A DNA stretch of 9,149 bases from an uncultured Ruminococcus sp. (GCA_902803585.1 CADCQO010000042.1:1-9149); one strand, 5' to 3'; counted from the first letter of the stretch, positions 1 to 6,698 are shown. Program-made: numbers and translations. Notes: generated by a model not told the origin, from the sequence alone.

Positions 1-1384
1 ATTGTGTGCGGCGTTTAAACATACCCACAACTGCCCTGATAATGAACAGCAGCAGCATAAGGACAATAAACCCGATACCAATCATAATAACAATGCGCCA
101 TACTTTGTTTTCCGACTCAATCGCCGCTGACGCTGCTGCTCTCCGTGCGGAAGCGTTTCCTGCTCCTTCTCCTGCTCCTTCTCCTCCTCTGCTGCCGTTC
201 TGTCTTCCTGTTGATGATACATCAGCCTTTGGGACATCCTGCGATGAGCTGACAAAAGTAATCTTCGACAACAGCAGTTCTCTTGTCCTGTCGTCCATCA
301 TAATGCGGTCAAAGCTCTCCCTTGTGCCGACATAAATCACATCAGACAACTGATAACACCCAACAAATGCACTTTCTCCGATATGCCTGAGATTTTGCGG
401 CAATACTACTCTTGTCAGCGTCAGACATTCTGAAAAAGCATTTTCACCCAATTCCTCTACACTGTCCGGCAGAGTGATGCTTTTCAGGTTCTCACAGCCG
501 AAAAACGCATTTGCTTCAACCGTTGTCACACTCTGGGGCAGTGTGATTTCTGCCAGATGCCTGCAGTGATAAAACAAACTGCTTCCGATTCTCGTAATAC
601 CTGACGGCAGAAAAATCCCTGTCAGGTGACTGCATTCAGAAAAGGCGCCGTCTGCTATGACAGTAGTTTCTTCAGGCATTGACACCACATAATTATCGGG
701 CATTTCCCCTTTATACTTGTAATAGCATGACCCGATCATCACATCACCGGAATTCTGACTGGCATACCATCCCGTGTTGTCAAAGGCACAGCTTCCCACA
801 ATCTTTACGCTGGCAGGCACATTTACATTTGCCAGACCGCCGCAGCCGGAAAAAGCCCATCCTCCGATAGTTTCCATTCCTTCGGGAATGACTGCACTTT
901 TCAGGCTGGTACAGTTAAAAAACGCATATGAACCGATATGCTTCATGCTTTCCGGCAGTACCGCTTCGGTCAGCTTTGTACAGTACCAGAACGCATATTC
1001 ACCAATTTCCTCCAGACCTTCGGGCAGGGTGATCTTTGTCATGCCATTACAGCCCTTGAAAGCATTTTTCCCGATTTTGACCACACCCTCCGGAACGGTG
1101 ACTTCTGTCACGCTTTCGTTATTATCAAAAGCATCGCTTCCGATGGCAGAAACGGGTTTTCCGCCGGCTGTATCCGGCACCGCCACCTTCCCGCCCTTTC
1201 CATGATAAGCGGTGATAACGGCGGTATTGCCGTCCTCTGAAAGCTCATAACTAAAATCGCCTTGTGTCTGTACGGCACAGACTGTCAGTGACGTTTCCGG
1301 TATCATGCCCGCGGTGCCTGCACTGTTCATCAGACACATAACCGTCAGTCCGACTGCCGCCGCTTTCAAAACCTTTTTCCACAT
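1..1384 (-). CDS. Leucine-rich repeat (BspA-type) surface protein with C-terminal membrane anchor, 3' end missing
   Basis: The frame is open from ATG at 1384 to the window edge, giving 461 residues with no stop seen. Residues 1-38 or so are a signal peptide (MWKK, then a hydrophobic run ending near SLTVCA). After a short beta-rich segment come about eleven LRR_5 (BspA/TpLRR) repeats of 22-23 residues, pattern IGxxAFxxCxxLxxxxLPxxV; examples are EEIGEYAFWYCTKLTEAVLP and ETIGGWAFSGCGGLANVNVP. One repeat carries an insertion of about 25 residues. A Gly/Glu/Ala linker (around residues 396-411) leads to a hydrophobic helix beginning IVIMIGIGFIVLMLLLF and a basic tail MFKRRTQ at the edge. Such repeats usually mediate binding to host or matrix proteins; the ligand here cannot be told. 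The anchor is a transmembrane helix; no LPXTG motif is seen. The start is supported by TAAGGAAG 8 bases upstream and a good promoter. It is divergent from the ACT gene. Confidence 0.88.
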   Translation of the reverse strand, partial: MWKKVLKAAAVGLTVMCLMNSAGTAGMIPETSLTVCAVQTQGDFSYELSEDGNTAVITAYHGKGGKVAVPDTAGGKPVSAIGSDAFDNNESVTEVTVPEGVVKIGKNAFKGCNGMTKITLPEGLEEIGEYAFWYCTKLTEAVLPESMKHIGSYAFFNCTSLKSAVIPEGMETIGGWAFSGCGGLANVNVPASVKIVGSCAFDNTGWYASQNSGDVMIGSCYYKYKGEMPDNYVVSMPEETTVIADGAFSECSHLTGIFLPSGITRIGSSLFYHCRHLAEITLPQSVTTVEANAFFGCENLKSITLPDSVEELGENAFSECLTLTRVVLPQNLRHIGESAFVGCYQLSDVIYVGTRESFDRIMMDDRTRELLLSKITFVSSSQDVPKADVSSTGRQNGSRGGEGAGEGAGNASARRAAASAAIESENKVWRIVIMIGIGFIVLMLLLFIIRAVVGMFKRRTQ

Positions 1385-1468
1385 ACTTCACACTTCCTTA
1401 GTTTCTTGTGTTTCCGACAGAAAGCCCTTCTGCGCCTCTTCCGGAAATTTGCGTCCGTGCTATTACCT

Positions 1469-1497
1469 ATATTAGCATAATCTGCGGAAAGTGTAAA
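1469..1497 (-). promoter_or_regulatory. Promoter of the LRR protein gene
   Basis: On the minus strand there is TTTACA (1497-1492), 17 bases, then TAATAT (1474-1469), with a TG one base upstream of the -10 (extended -10). The predicted start near 1462 leaves an untranslated leader of about 78 bases before the ATG at 1384. Confidence 0.7.
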
Positions 1498-1559
1498 TGT
1501 TTTTTGGGAAAAGGTTCTTTCACCTATCATCACTGCCGGACAGAAAATCAAACGCCCCC

Positions 1560-1575
1560 TTGACAATACTGTCAA
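1560..1575. promoter_or_regulatory. Inverted repeat over the -35 box, possible operator
   Basis: TTGACA-ATAC-TGTCAA is a perfect 6-base inverted repeat with a 4-base spacer. Its left arm is the -35 hexamer. A dimeric regulator bound here would block RNA polymerase. No regulator gene is adjacent and I do not recognise the motif as a known operator; chance remains possible because only the right arm needs explaining once the -35 is given. Confidence 0.35.
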
Positions 1576-1588
1576 AAAATAGGATAAT
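1560..1588 (+). promoter_or_regulatory. Promoter of the ACT/UPF0210/lipoprotein operon
   Basis: A perfect -35 TTGACA at 1560-1565 is followed by exactly 17 bases and GATAAT at 1583-1588. Transcription should start near 1595, about 40 bases before the ATG at 1637. The -35 box is one arm of an inverted repeat, listed separately. Confidence 0.75.
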
Positions 1589-1619
1589 AAACCTGTGCCG
1601 TTAAAACAGCACGCTGAAA

Positions 1620-1627
1620 AAGGAGGT
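1620..1627 (+). promoter_or_regulatory. Ribosome binding site that sets the start of the ACT gene
   Basis: AAGGAGGT lies 9 bases before ATG 1637. This rules out the longer frame that begins with a GTG at 1595, which would place the binding site inside the coding region. Confidence 0.85.
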
Positions 1628-1636
1628 CATCATAGT

Positions 1637-1906
1637 ATGAATGCAGTAATTACAGTTTTAGGTAAGGATACAGTCGGTATTCTGGCAAAAGTAGCCGCTG
1701 AATGCGCTGAGGTCAGCGTCAATATTGTTGAAGTCACACAGTCTGTTTTGCAGGGAATGTTTGCGATGATTATGTTCGTAGACATCACAAAATGTACCGT
1801 TCCCTTCTCTCAGCTGGTCGACAGTCTGACCGCTAAAGGCGAGGAAATGGGCGTAAAGATCCATGTTATGCATGAGGATATTTTCAACGCCATGCACAAA
1901 ATCTGA
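1637..1906 (+). CDS. ACT domain protein, UPF0237 family
   Basis: This is an 89-residue protein consisting of a single ACT domain. The start MNAVITVLGKDTVGILAKVA shows the first beta strand and the loop G9-x-D11-x-x-G14 typical of ACT ligand-binding turns, followed by the first helix. The remainder (VNIVEVTQSVLQGMFAMIMFVDI) gives the next two strands, and the C-terminal half the second helix and last strand. Length matches the UPF0237 family, annotated as GcvR-like regulatory ACT proteins; ACT domains normally bind amino acids or other small ligands and signal to a partner. It lies 32 bases upstream of the UPF0210 gene, a pairing conserved in many Firmicutes (for example in streptococci), so the two products probably work together. 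The ligand and the controlled process are unknown. It is cytoplasmic, with no signal peptide. Confidence 0.9.
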   Translation: MNAVITVLGKDTVGILAKVAAECAEVSVNIVEVTQSVLQGMFAMIMFVDITKCTVPFSQLVDSLTAKGEEMGVKIHVMHEDIFNAMHKI

Positions 1907-1938
1907 ACAGCATCCAGTAAAGGACGGTAGGTGTCAGC

Positions 1939-3297
1939 ATGATCAATTCACATGATATATTGGAAACCATCAATATGATCGACCACGAAAATCTGGACGT
2001 GAGAACCATCACTATGGGTATTTCCCTGCTCGACTGTATTGATGATAATATCGACAAGGCGTGCGGCAAGGTGTACGATAAGATCTGCCGCTATGCCAAA
2101 AACTTAGTAAAAACCGGCGAGGATATCAGCAAAGAATACGGTATCCCGATCATTCACAAGCGCATCTCTGTTACGCCCATCGCTATGCTGGCGGCGGCGT
2201 GTCCGACAATGAGTCCTGTAAAATTCGCCAAAGCACTCGACAAGGCCGCTGATACAGTCGGCGTGAACTTTGTCGGAGGCTATTCCGCTCTGGTGCATAA
2301 GGGCTTTGCACCCGGCGACTACGCTTTGATCGAAAGTATCCCCGAAGCCCTTGCTTCTACCGAAAAAGTCTGCTCTTCTGTCAATATCGGCAGTACAAAG
2401 GCAGGCATCAATATGGACGCTGTCGCAAAAATGGGCAGAGTAATCCGTCAGGCGGCTGAACTGACAGCCGACAGGGATTGTATCGGTGCCGCCAAATTGG
2501 TGGTATTCTGCAATGCACCGGAGGACAACCCCTTTATGGCAGGTGCTTTTCATGGTGCCGGCGAACCTGACTGTGTGATCAACGTAGGTGTTTCCGGTCC
2601 CGGCGTTGTCAGAGCCGCTTTAGCAAAGGCAGGCAGCTGCAACATTACCGAAGTAGCAGACATTGTCAAGAAAACCGCTTTCAAGATCACCCGCACCGGT
2701 CAGCTCGTTGCAAAAGAAGCCGCTCAGCGCCTGAGTGTTCCTTTTGGCATCGTTGACCTTTCTCTGGCGCCGACACCCGCTATCGGTGACTCTGTCGCCT
2801 ATATCCTTGAGGAAATGGGTCTGGAGCAGTGCGGCGCACACGGCACAACCGCTTGTCTGGCACTGCTGAACGATGCCGTCAAAAAGGGCGGCGTCATGGC
2901 CTCTTCTCATGTTGGCGGACTTTCCGGCGCATTTATTCCTGTAACGGAAGATGCCGGAATGATAGAGGCTGCCCGCAGCAAGGCACTTTCCCTTACAAAA
3001 CTGGAAGCAATGACGGCTGTCTGCTCAGTGGGTCTGGATATGATCGCCATTCCCGGCGATACTTCCGCAGAGATCATTTCCGGCATTATCGCTGATGAGG
3101 CTGCTATCGGCATGGTCAACTCCAAAACAACCGCTGTACGCCTGATTCCGGCTATCGGCAAGCAGGCAGGCGAGGAACTGAATTTCGGCGGTCTGCTCGG
3201 CAACGGCCCCATCATGGACATCAACCCCAAATCTCCCGCAAAGTTCATTTCACGCGGCGGAAGAATTCCTGCACCCATGCAGAGCCTGAAAAACTGA
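1939..3297 (+). CDS. PFL-like family protein, UPF0210 (DUF711)
   Basis: The 452-residue protein is full length for the UPF0210/DUF711 family, whose fold resembles pyruvate formate-lyase-type barrels. Recognisable conserved blocks are GGYSALVHKG (about 113-122), SVNIGSTKAGINMDAV (147-162), NAPEDNPFMAGAFHGAGEPD (192-211), SGPGVVRAAL (219-228), DLSLAPTPAIGDSVAYILE (273-291), and CGAHGTTACLALLNDAVKKGG (298-318). I see no RVxGY-type glycyl radical motif near the C terminus, so there is no support for true formate-lyase activity; the biochemical role of the family is unknown. It follows the ACT gene by 32 bases and is probably cotranscribed. The upstream ribosome binding site is imperfect (AAGGA at 1919-1923 is rather far; GGTAGGTG at 1925-1932 is closer), but the N terminus MINSHDILETINMI fits the family. 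The lipoprotein gene follows after 39 bases with no terminator between. Confidence 0.92.
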   Translation: MINSHDILETINMIDHENLDVRTITMGISLLDCIDDNIDKACGKVYDKICRYAKNLVKTGEDISKEYGIPIIHKRISVTPIAMLAAACPTMSPVKFAKALDKAADTVGVNFVGGYSALVHKGFAPGDYALIESIPEALASTEKVCSSVNIGSTKAGINMDAVAKMGRVIRQAAELTADRDCIGAAKLVVFCNAPEDNPFMAGAFHGAGEPDCVINVGVSGPGVVRAALAKAGSCNITEVADIVKKTAFKITRTGQLVAKEAAQRLSVPFGIVDLSLAPTPAIGDSVAYILEEMGLEQCGAHGTTACLALLNDAVKKGGVMASSHVGGLSGAFIPVTEDAGMIEAARSKALSLTKLEAMTAVCSVGLDMIAIPGDTSAEIISGIIADEAAIGMVNSKTTAVRLIPAIGKQAGEELNFGGLLGNGPIMDINPKSPAKFISRGGRIPAPMQSLKN

Positions 3298-3336
3298 CAC
3301 ACCGGCACATACAGTCTGTTTCATCAGGAGGTCACT

Positions 3337-4299
3337 ATGAAGATAAAAGCAGCTTTTTTGCGTCCTATCCTTCGCAGCACCCTCGTTTTGATTCTTGCGC
3401 TGTTGATCGTCCTGACTGCTGTTGGCTGCGGTCAGGCAATGTTCTTTCCTTCAAAGGAAAATTCTTCTGTTACTTCGCACACCTCTCAGATACATACCGC
3501 TGATATTGAAAAAAATCTCCATCTCACTACTGCAGCGGTCAACATTGTACCTTACAGCAAAAAATACTTTGACGATTATCTTGTTTCCTGTGAGAAAGTC
3601 ACCATCATTACCGCTGTTGTACAATCGAGCTATCTGAACTATTTTGATAAGCAAACCTTTATCCGTCCGCATAACGGCGATGCTAAAACAGACGAAACAA
3701 CCTACAAATGGCGGTATAATCCGATGGTCTATGAAGTCAGCACAAACAGTGATACCGGTACAGATGCCTATCTGATCTACCTGATTGCCGCAGGCGTGCA
3801 CAAACCTTCGGAATTTGAACTGACATTTGAGTATTACGGTCAGGATTATACCGTACCTTTTCCCGACACGATCGGAGCAATACCGCAGGACATCACCAGC
3901 GGCCGCATTTTTCATGAAGGCAATATTGCCGCAGTCGGCGGTTCCATGTACTACGTCAAAAGCATTTCACAGCCGCAGGAAACACAGGCTTCTTCCGATG
4001 ACAGCGGAACCTATTCCCTTTCTCTGTCATTGTGCCGTATCGACAGCGATGTTGTTTCGGTATTGTCGCCCGAAAAATTTTCCCTGAAGGCAGACAAAAC
4101 GCTCTCACAGGACAAAAACTTCTCCAGAATCAATGTATTCTTCAGCGCAAAAATGCCCAACGGTTTCACAAAGCCGTTTGAGCAAACGATCGTCTGTACC
4201 CTCTCTTACAGCTATCCCAAAGCGGATACCGGCGTCAGAGCTTCTCTTTCTGCACTCTGCGCCAGCCTTGCCAGCCCCGCCAACCTGAAATATGAATAA
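3337..4299 (+). CDS. Predicted lipoprotein of unknown function
   Basis: The 320-residue product begins with a basic N terminus (MKIKAAFLRPILR), a hydrophobic stretch (LVLILALLIVL) and a lipobox-like ending TAVGC, so Cys31 is the likely lipidated residue and the mature protein should sit on the outer face of the membrane. The -3 residue is Ala rather than the usual Leu, which lowers certainty slightly. A Ser/Thr-rich spacer follows, then a beta-rich region without any motif I recognise (segments such as YLIYLIAAGVH and FELTFEYYGQDYTVPF suggest an Ig-like or similar sandwich). AGGAGGT at 3326-3332 sits 4 bases before the ATG. The gene lies 39 bases behind the UPF0210 gene without a terminator, so it is probably transcribed in the same operon; whether it shares the function is unclear. 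A strong hairpin terminator follows. Confidence 0.8.
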   Translation: MKIKAAFLRPILRSTLVLILALLIVLTAVGCGQAMFFPSKENSSVTSHTSQIHTADIEKNLHLTTAAVNIVPYSKKYFDDYLVSCEKVTIITAVVQSSYLNYFDKQTFIRPHNGDAKTDETTYKWRYNPMVYEVSTNSDTGTDAYLIYLIAAGVHKPSEFELTFEYYGQDYTVPFPDTIGAIPQDITSGRIFHEGNIAAVGGSMYYVKSISQPQETQASSDDSGTYSLSLSLCRIDSDVVSVLSPEKFSLKADKTLSQDKNFSRINVFFSAKMPNGFTKPFEQTIVCTLSYSYPKADTGVRASLSALCASLASPANLKYE

Positions 4300-4355
4300 C
4301 GGACAGCGGCAGAACGGCTCTCTGCTTTCGGAAAACAGTGTTCCGCTCCGACAAA

Positions 4356-4400
4356 AGACCAGACCAATGATGAAAGATCATCAGAGGTCTGGTCTGTTTT
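4356..4400. terminator. Probably bidirectional terminator between convergent genes
   Basis: AGACCAGACC (4356-4365) pairs perfectly with GGTCTGGTCT (4386-4395), and an inner stem TGATG/CATCA (4368-4372 with 4379-4383) caps it. On the plus strand GTTTT follows; on the minus strand the hairpin is followed by TTT. It lies between the stop codons of the lipoprotein (4299) and peptidase (4412) genes, so it can serve both transcripts. Confidence 0.8.
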
Positions 4401-4411
4401 CATGTTTTGTT

Positions 4412-5458
4412 TCAGGTATATTTCAGCAACACAATGGAAAGCCTGCCGGTTGCGTCATAAATTTCCTGAAAACGGTCGGTATCATAAACCATACAGCCTA
4501 TTTCAGGGTCATTGACAGTGACGGTGTTATTATCTGTATCGTAACCGCTCAGTACAACACAGTGTTCGTTGGTGTACCAAAGATATTGTTTACCGTTGAA
4601 TTCGATTTTCACATCGCTGTCATCTTCATCTGTATACGGGTCATACAGCGCAGATGTACTCCACAAAATGACAGGATAGCCGCTCTGCATCAGCTTATAC
4701 AAATCCTTCAATTCTGTCCCCGTTGTATCAATCGGCGCAATTTTACAGCCCTTTTCGTCAATATATCTCTGTGCAGCCAGTATCAGTCCCGGCGGATAAA
4801 TGCCTGCCCCGCCCTCATCAAACGGATCCCCGCAGAATCCCACCGCCATATTATCGGAATGAAGCAGATAATTTTCTGCTATCTCCGTAAGCGAAAGCTC
4901 TTCTCCCAGATAATTCAGTGCCATGGTCAGCGAAACGGACTCACACCCCGTCGGCAATACAGGATACTGATAAAGCTGTTCTACATCGAGCAGAACACTG
5001 TTTTTTCTCAGCGTACCCCGCAGCATTTTCTGTACCTTTTCATTAGCAGCCTTATCAACATAAATTTCTATCGGTTCTTCGGACGATTCCTCAGCGGGTT
5101 CACTTTTTATCCCGACAGTATCACTTGTGTCGGGCGGTTCTGAAGAGGACTTTTCGGCAATGACACTGATTTCTGCAGGAGAAATATCTTCTGTGACATC
5201 ACTCCCTCCTGTCGGAACAGAAGAAACCGTTTCTGCGGATAATGTATGATGTTCGTGAGCAGTATTGCTGCTTTCCTGCGCAGCGAACACCGACTCATGA
5301 TGCAGATGCTCTTTCTTTTCTCTGCTGATGTTCCCGCAAAATACCTCCTGATGGGTTTCTTCCACCGATGGAGATTTTTCTGAAGAAACAGCAAAAGCTG
5401 ACAGCGTGACTGTCAGTACCACTACACACAATACAGCAAAGCGTATGCCTTGTTTCAT
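4412..5458 (-). CDS. Secreted C39-like cysteine peptidase with disordered linker
   Basis: The 348-residue protein starts at ATG 5458 (MKQGIRFAVLCVVVLTVTLS), a clear signal peptide; a longer frame to 5548 is rejected because AAAGGA (5475-5470) and an extended -10 promoter lie inside it. Residues 25-130 are low complexity, rich in Ser, Glu, Pro and Thr, with a His cluster (H51, H53, H54, H68, H70, H71). The C-terminal part fits the peptidase_C39_2 family: Gln164 in YQYPVLPTGCES as oxyanion residue, catalytic Cys172, His299 in NEHCVVLSGYD, and Asp317 in VNDPEIG. All expected catalytic positions are present, so activity is plausible; the substrate is unknown. Proteins of this kind are exported and typically act at or outside the cell envelope. 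There is no adjacent ABC transporter or bacteriocin precursor, so it is not a bacteriocin-processing exporter domain. It is convergent with the lipoprotein gene. Confidence 0.87.
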   Translation of the reverse strand: MKQGIRFAVLCVVVLTVTLSAFAVSSEKSPSVEETHQEVFCGNISREKKEHLHHESVFAAQESSNTAHEHHTLSAETVSSVPTGGSDVTEDISPAEISVIAEKSSSEPPDTSDTVGIKSEPAEESSEEPIEIYVDKAANEKVQKMLRGTLRKNSVLLDVEQLYQYPVLPTGCESVSLTMALNYLGEELSLTEIAENYLLHSDNMAVGFCGDPFDEGGAGIYPPGLILAAQRYIDEKGCKIAPIDTTGTELKDLYKLMQSGYPVILWSTSALYDPYTDEDDSDVKIEFNGKQYLWYTNEHCVVLSGYDTDNNTVTVNDPEIGCMVYDTDRFQEIYDATGRLSIVLLKYT

Positions 5459-5507
5459 TACAATCGAATTCCTTTCACAAAACATTTTGTTGGTAAATGC
5501 CTGCGTC

Positions 5508-5516
5508 ATTATAGCA
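5508..5516 (-). promoter_or_regulatory. Extended -10 promoter of the C39-like peptidase gene
   Basis: On the minus strand TGC-TATAAT (5516-5508) is a perfect -10 with the TGn extension. The region 17 bases upstream is only T/A rich, without a good -35; a TTGACA lies too far away (29-base spacing). Predicted start is near 5501, about 43 bases before the ATG. Confidence 0.6.
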
Positions 5517-5520
5517 CGAG

Positions 5521-5688
5521 GCGGAAAAATAATAAATGCTTTTGTCAAAAAATATGAACAATAAACTCTTTTTGCGCTAATGATGGAAGATTATACAACA
5601 AAAAAGCAAAAACCGTATATTATTTTTTTCTGCTTTATCGAAAAACAACAATTTACTTTTCATCATAAATATGATAAAATATTCAGAT
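5521..5688. other. AT-rich intergenic region between the peptidase gene and the IS remnant
   Basis: This stretch is visibly richer in A and T than both neighbours, with many A and T runs. I see no coding frame worth calling. It contains the upstream part of the peptidase promoter region and a possible plus-strand promoter (5652-5680). It may hold the left end of the decayed insertion sequence, but IS607 elements have no terminal inverted repeats, so the border cannot be read. Confidence 0.5.
5652..5680 (+). promoter_or_regulatory. Possible promoter ahead of the IS607 remnant
   Basis: TTTACT (5652-5657), 17 bases, then TAAAAT (5675-5680), with TG one base before the -10. The -35 is imperfect and the region is AT rich, so chance matches are likely. 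If active it would read the remnant and the broken gene behind it. Confidence 0.35.
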
Positions 5689-5905
5689 ATGAATGATAAG
5701 AGAAAAGGATTGCAGAAAATCATAAAAAGTATGGCTAACAGGAGTATTTCAAAAATTGTTGTGCTGTATGAAAACAGAGCAAGAAGAACTTGTAGAAGAT
5801 TTAGTACAGATTATTACTGTATTCAGTTGTAAACTACAGGGAAAACGTGCAAATAAAGCAAAGAAAATAATAAAGGAGCTGACCGAAAATAATCAAGACG
5901 ATTAG
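5689..5905 (+). pseudogene. IS607-type serine recombinase (tnpA) fragment with internal deletion and frameshift
   Basis: Two short frames match consecutive parts of an IS607 serine recombinase. The first (ATG 5689 to TAA 5832) reads NDKRKGLQKIIKS and SKIVVLY before becoming nonsense; this resembles the catalytic-core segment with R-KGL and K-IVVLY-DR. The second frame (from 5768 to TAG 5905) reads KTEQEELVEDLVQIITVFSC and LQGKRANKAKKIIKEL, the typical C-terminal helix region of these proteins. The first frame should continue into a DRL-RFG-type segment of about 30 residues; instead it passes straight into the C-terminal block in another frame, so an internal deletion has occurred near 5765-5775. 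The N-terminal MerR-like DNA-binding domain and the catalytic Ser are not present. It cannot encode an active enzyme. The assignment rests on remembered family sequence patterns. Confidence 0.72.
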
Positions 5906-6037
5906 GGTAATGCTCTGTCCGAACAAAAACAAAGAACCAAACTTTTTGAATGTGCAGGGACAGCAAGATTTGTTTATAACTGGGTGCTTGATGATGAACA
6001 GATAAAAATATCAAGACACTATTTCTGCTGTACCTGA
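5906..6037 (+). pseudogene. TnpB N-terminal fragment, frameshifted and truncated
   Basis: In one frame 5912-5930 reads LCPNK, and in the next frame 5915-6004 reads EQKQRTKLFECAGTARFVYN followed by WVLDDEQ. Together these are the well-known start of TnpB (L-PNKEQ...L-ECAGTARFVYNW-L), split by a single-base frameshift in the run around 5920-5930. The frame ends at TGA 6035-6037. The remaining roughly 330 residues of TnpB, including the RuvC-like domain and zinc finger, are missing, so there is no guide-RNA nuclease activity left. It begins directly after the tnpA stop, as in intact IS607 elements. Confidence 0.75.
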
Positions 6038-6516
6038 TGAGTATATTGCAAACAAAGCAACAGAAGTACTCCCCCGTTCCGGCAATATTCTCAGTCTGGA
6101 CGGTGTGTGCTGCTACTTTGACGGCTACACAAAGAATTCAAGCGGCTCACGTTCCTATGATGCTATGTCTGCCTATTACTTTCAGATTCCGCTGGGAATG
6201 TGCCGTTTAGATCTCAGCACCACCAACCACACCTCTGGACGTAAGCAAATTCTCCTATGAACCCAGTGAAACCATCACCAAACGTGATTATGATATCACT
6301 CCCATTATGATTCACTTTGCTAAAGGCGCAGCCGATTCAAAGAACGACACTGTTTTCCGTGAGGTTATCAATGTTTTCTGGGAGTATGAACAAAAGGATG
6401 ATCTGACCTATAAAGAAATGAATGTTGTGGGAAACATCCGTGATAACATGGCAGAATACGGTTTTCTCATTTATAACGGGGATAAAGAAACAGTCAAACT
6501 CCGCTATTACCGTTGA
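6006..6516 (+). pseudogene. 5'-truncated, frameshifted gene of unknown function
   Basis: Starting right where the TnpB homology ends, one frame reads KYQDTISAVPDEYIANKATE, later YDAMSAYYFQIPLGMCRLDL, and stops at TGA 6258-6260. The coding sense continues in the next frame from about 6232 (PLDVSKFSYEPSETITKRDY) to the TGA at 6514-6516, ending NGDKETVKLRYYR. A one-base shift between about 6211 and 6238 therefore splits one gene of which some 170 C-terminal residues remain. Codon use and GC content are like the neighbouring host genes and unlike the AT-rich IS remnant, which suggests a former chromosomal gene whose 5' part was lost with the IS insertion or a later deletion. I do not recognise the family. 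There is no start codon with a ribosome binding site at the left edge. A good terminator follows 20 bases downstream, consistent with the true gene end. Confidence 0.65.
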
Positions 6517-6535
6517 TTTTGCTGATGACACACTT

Positions 6536-6571
6536 CCGCTGTCTGTGCAGATGCTCAGACGGCGGTTTTTT
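6536..6571 (+). terminator. Rho-independent terminator after the broken gene
   Basis: CCGCTGTCTG (6536-6545) pairs with CAGACGGCGG (6556-6565), ten pairs with one G-U, around a 10-base loop, followed by six T (6566-6571). Confidence 0.85.
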
Positions 6572-6587
6572 ATACAGACAGCATAAC

Positions 6588-6617
6588 AAAAAACACGCCA
6601 CCCCGAAGAATGACGTG
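6588..6617 (-). terminator. Rho-independent terminator of the rplJ-rplL-rpmB transcript
   Basis: In the minus-strand RNA CACGUCA-UUC pairs with GGG-UGGCGUG around a UUCG tetraloop (6617-6594), followed by six U (6593-6588). It lies about 110 bases after the rpmB stop. Confidence 0.85.
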
Positions 6618-6698
6618 CTTTCCGATACATATTGAACGCAAACAGAAACAGTTTCTTTTGCGATTGAAGCTAAAGTCCGTTTGTTGCCTGATTTACAC

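Larger units (their letters stand above)
5689..6037 (+). mobile_element. Decayed IS607-type insertion sequence remnant
   Basis: This span holds pieces of the two genes of an IS607 element in the canonical order: serine recombinase (tnpA) followed at once by tnpB. Both are broken. Less than 350 bases remain of an element normally around 2 kb; the DNA-binding N terminus of TnpA and almost all of TnpB, including its RuvC nuclease domain, are gone. No element ends or omega RNA are recognisable. Confidence 0.75.

Noticed and set aside
774..1205. Plus-strand frames opposite the LRR gene.
   Set aside because: They mirror the repeat structure of the LRR gene on the other strand; no ribosome binding site.
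1366..1575. Minus-strand frame of 69 residues ending with CEVCGKRF, zinc-finger-like.
   Set aside because: It overlaps the LRR start, its promoter and leader, and has no supported start; the CxxC is likely chance.
4292..5143. Plus-strand open frame of 283 residues.
   Set aside because: It runs antisense through the C39-like peptidase, whose catalytic motifs, signal peptide and promoter are clear.
4412..5458. Bacteriocin export or processing locus based on the C39 peptidase domain.
   Set aside because: The peptidase is a stand-alone secreted protein and there is no ABC transporter or double-glycine leader peptide nearby.
5689..6037. Active TnpB RNA-guided nuclease with omega RNA.
   Set aside because: Only the first 30 or so residues of TnpB remain, in two frames; the nuclease domain and the 3' end that would carry the guide RNA are missing.
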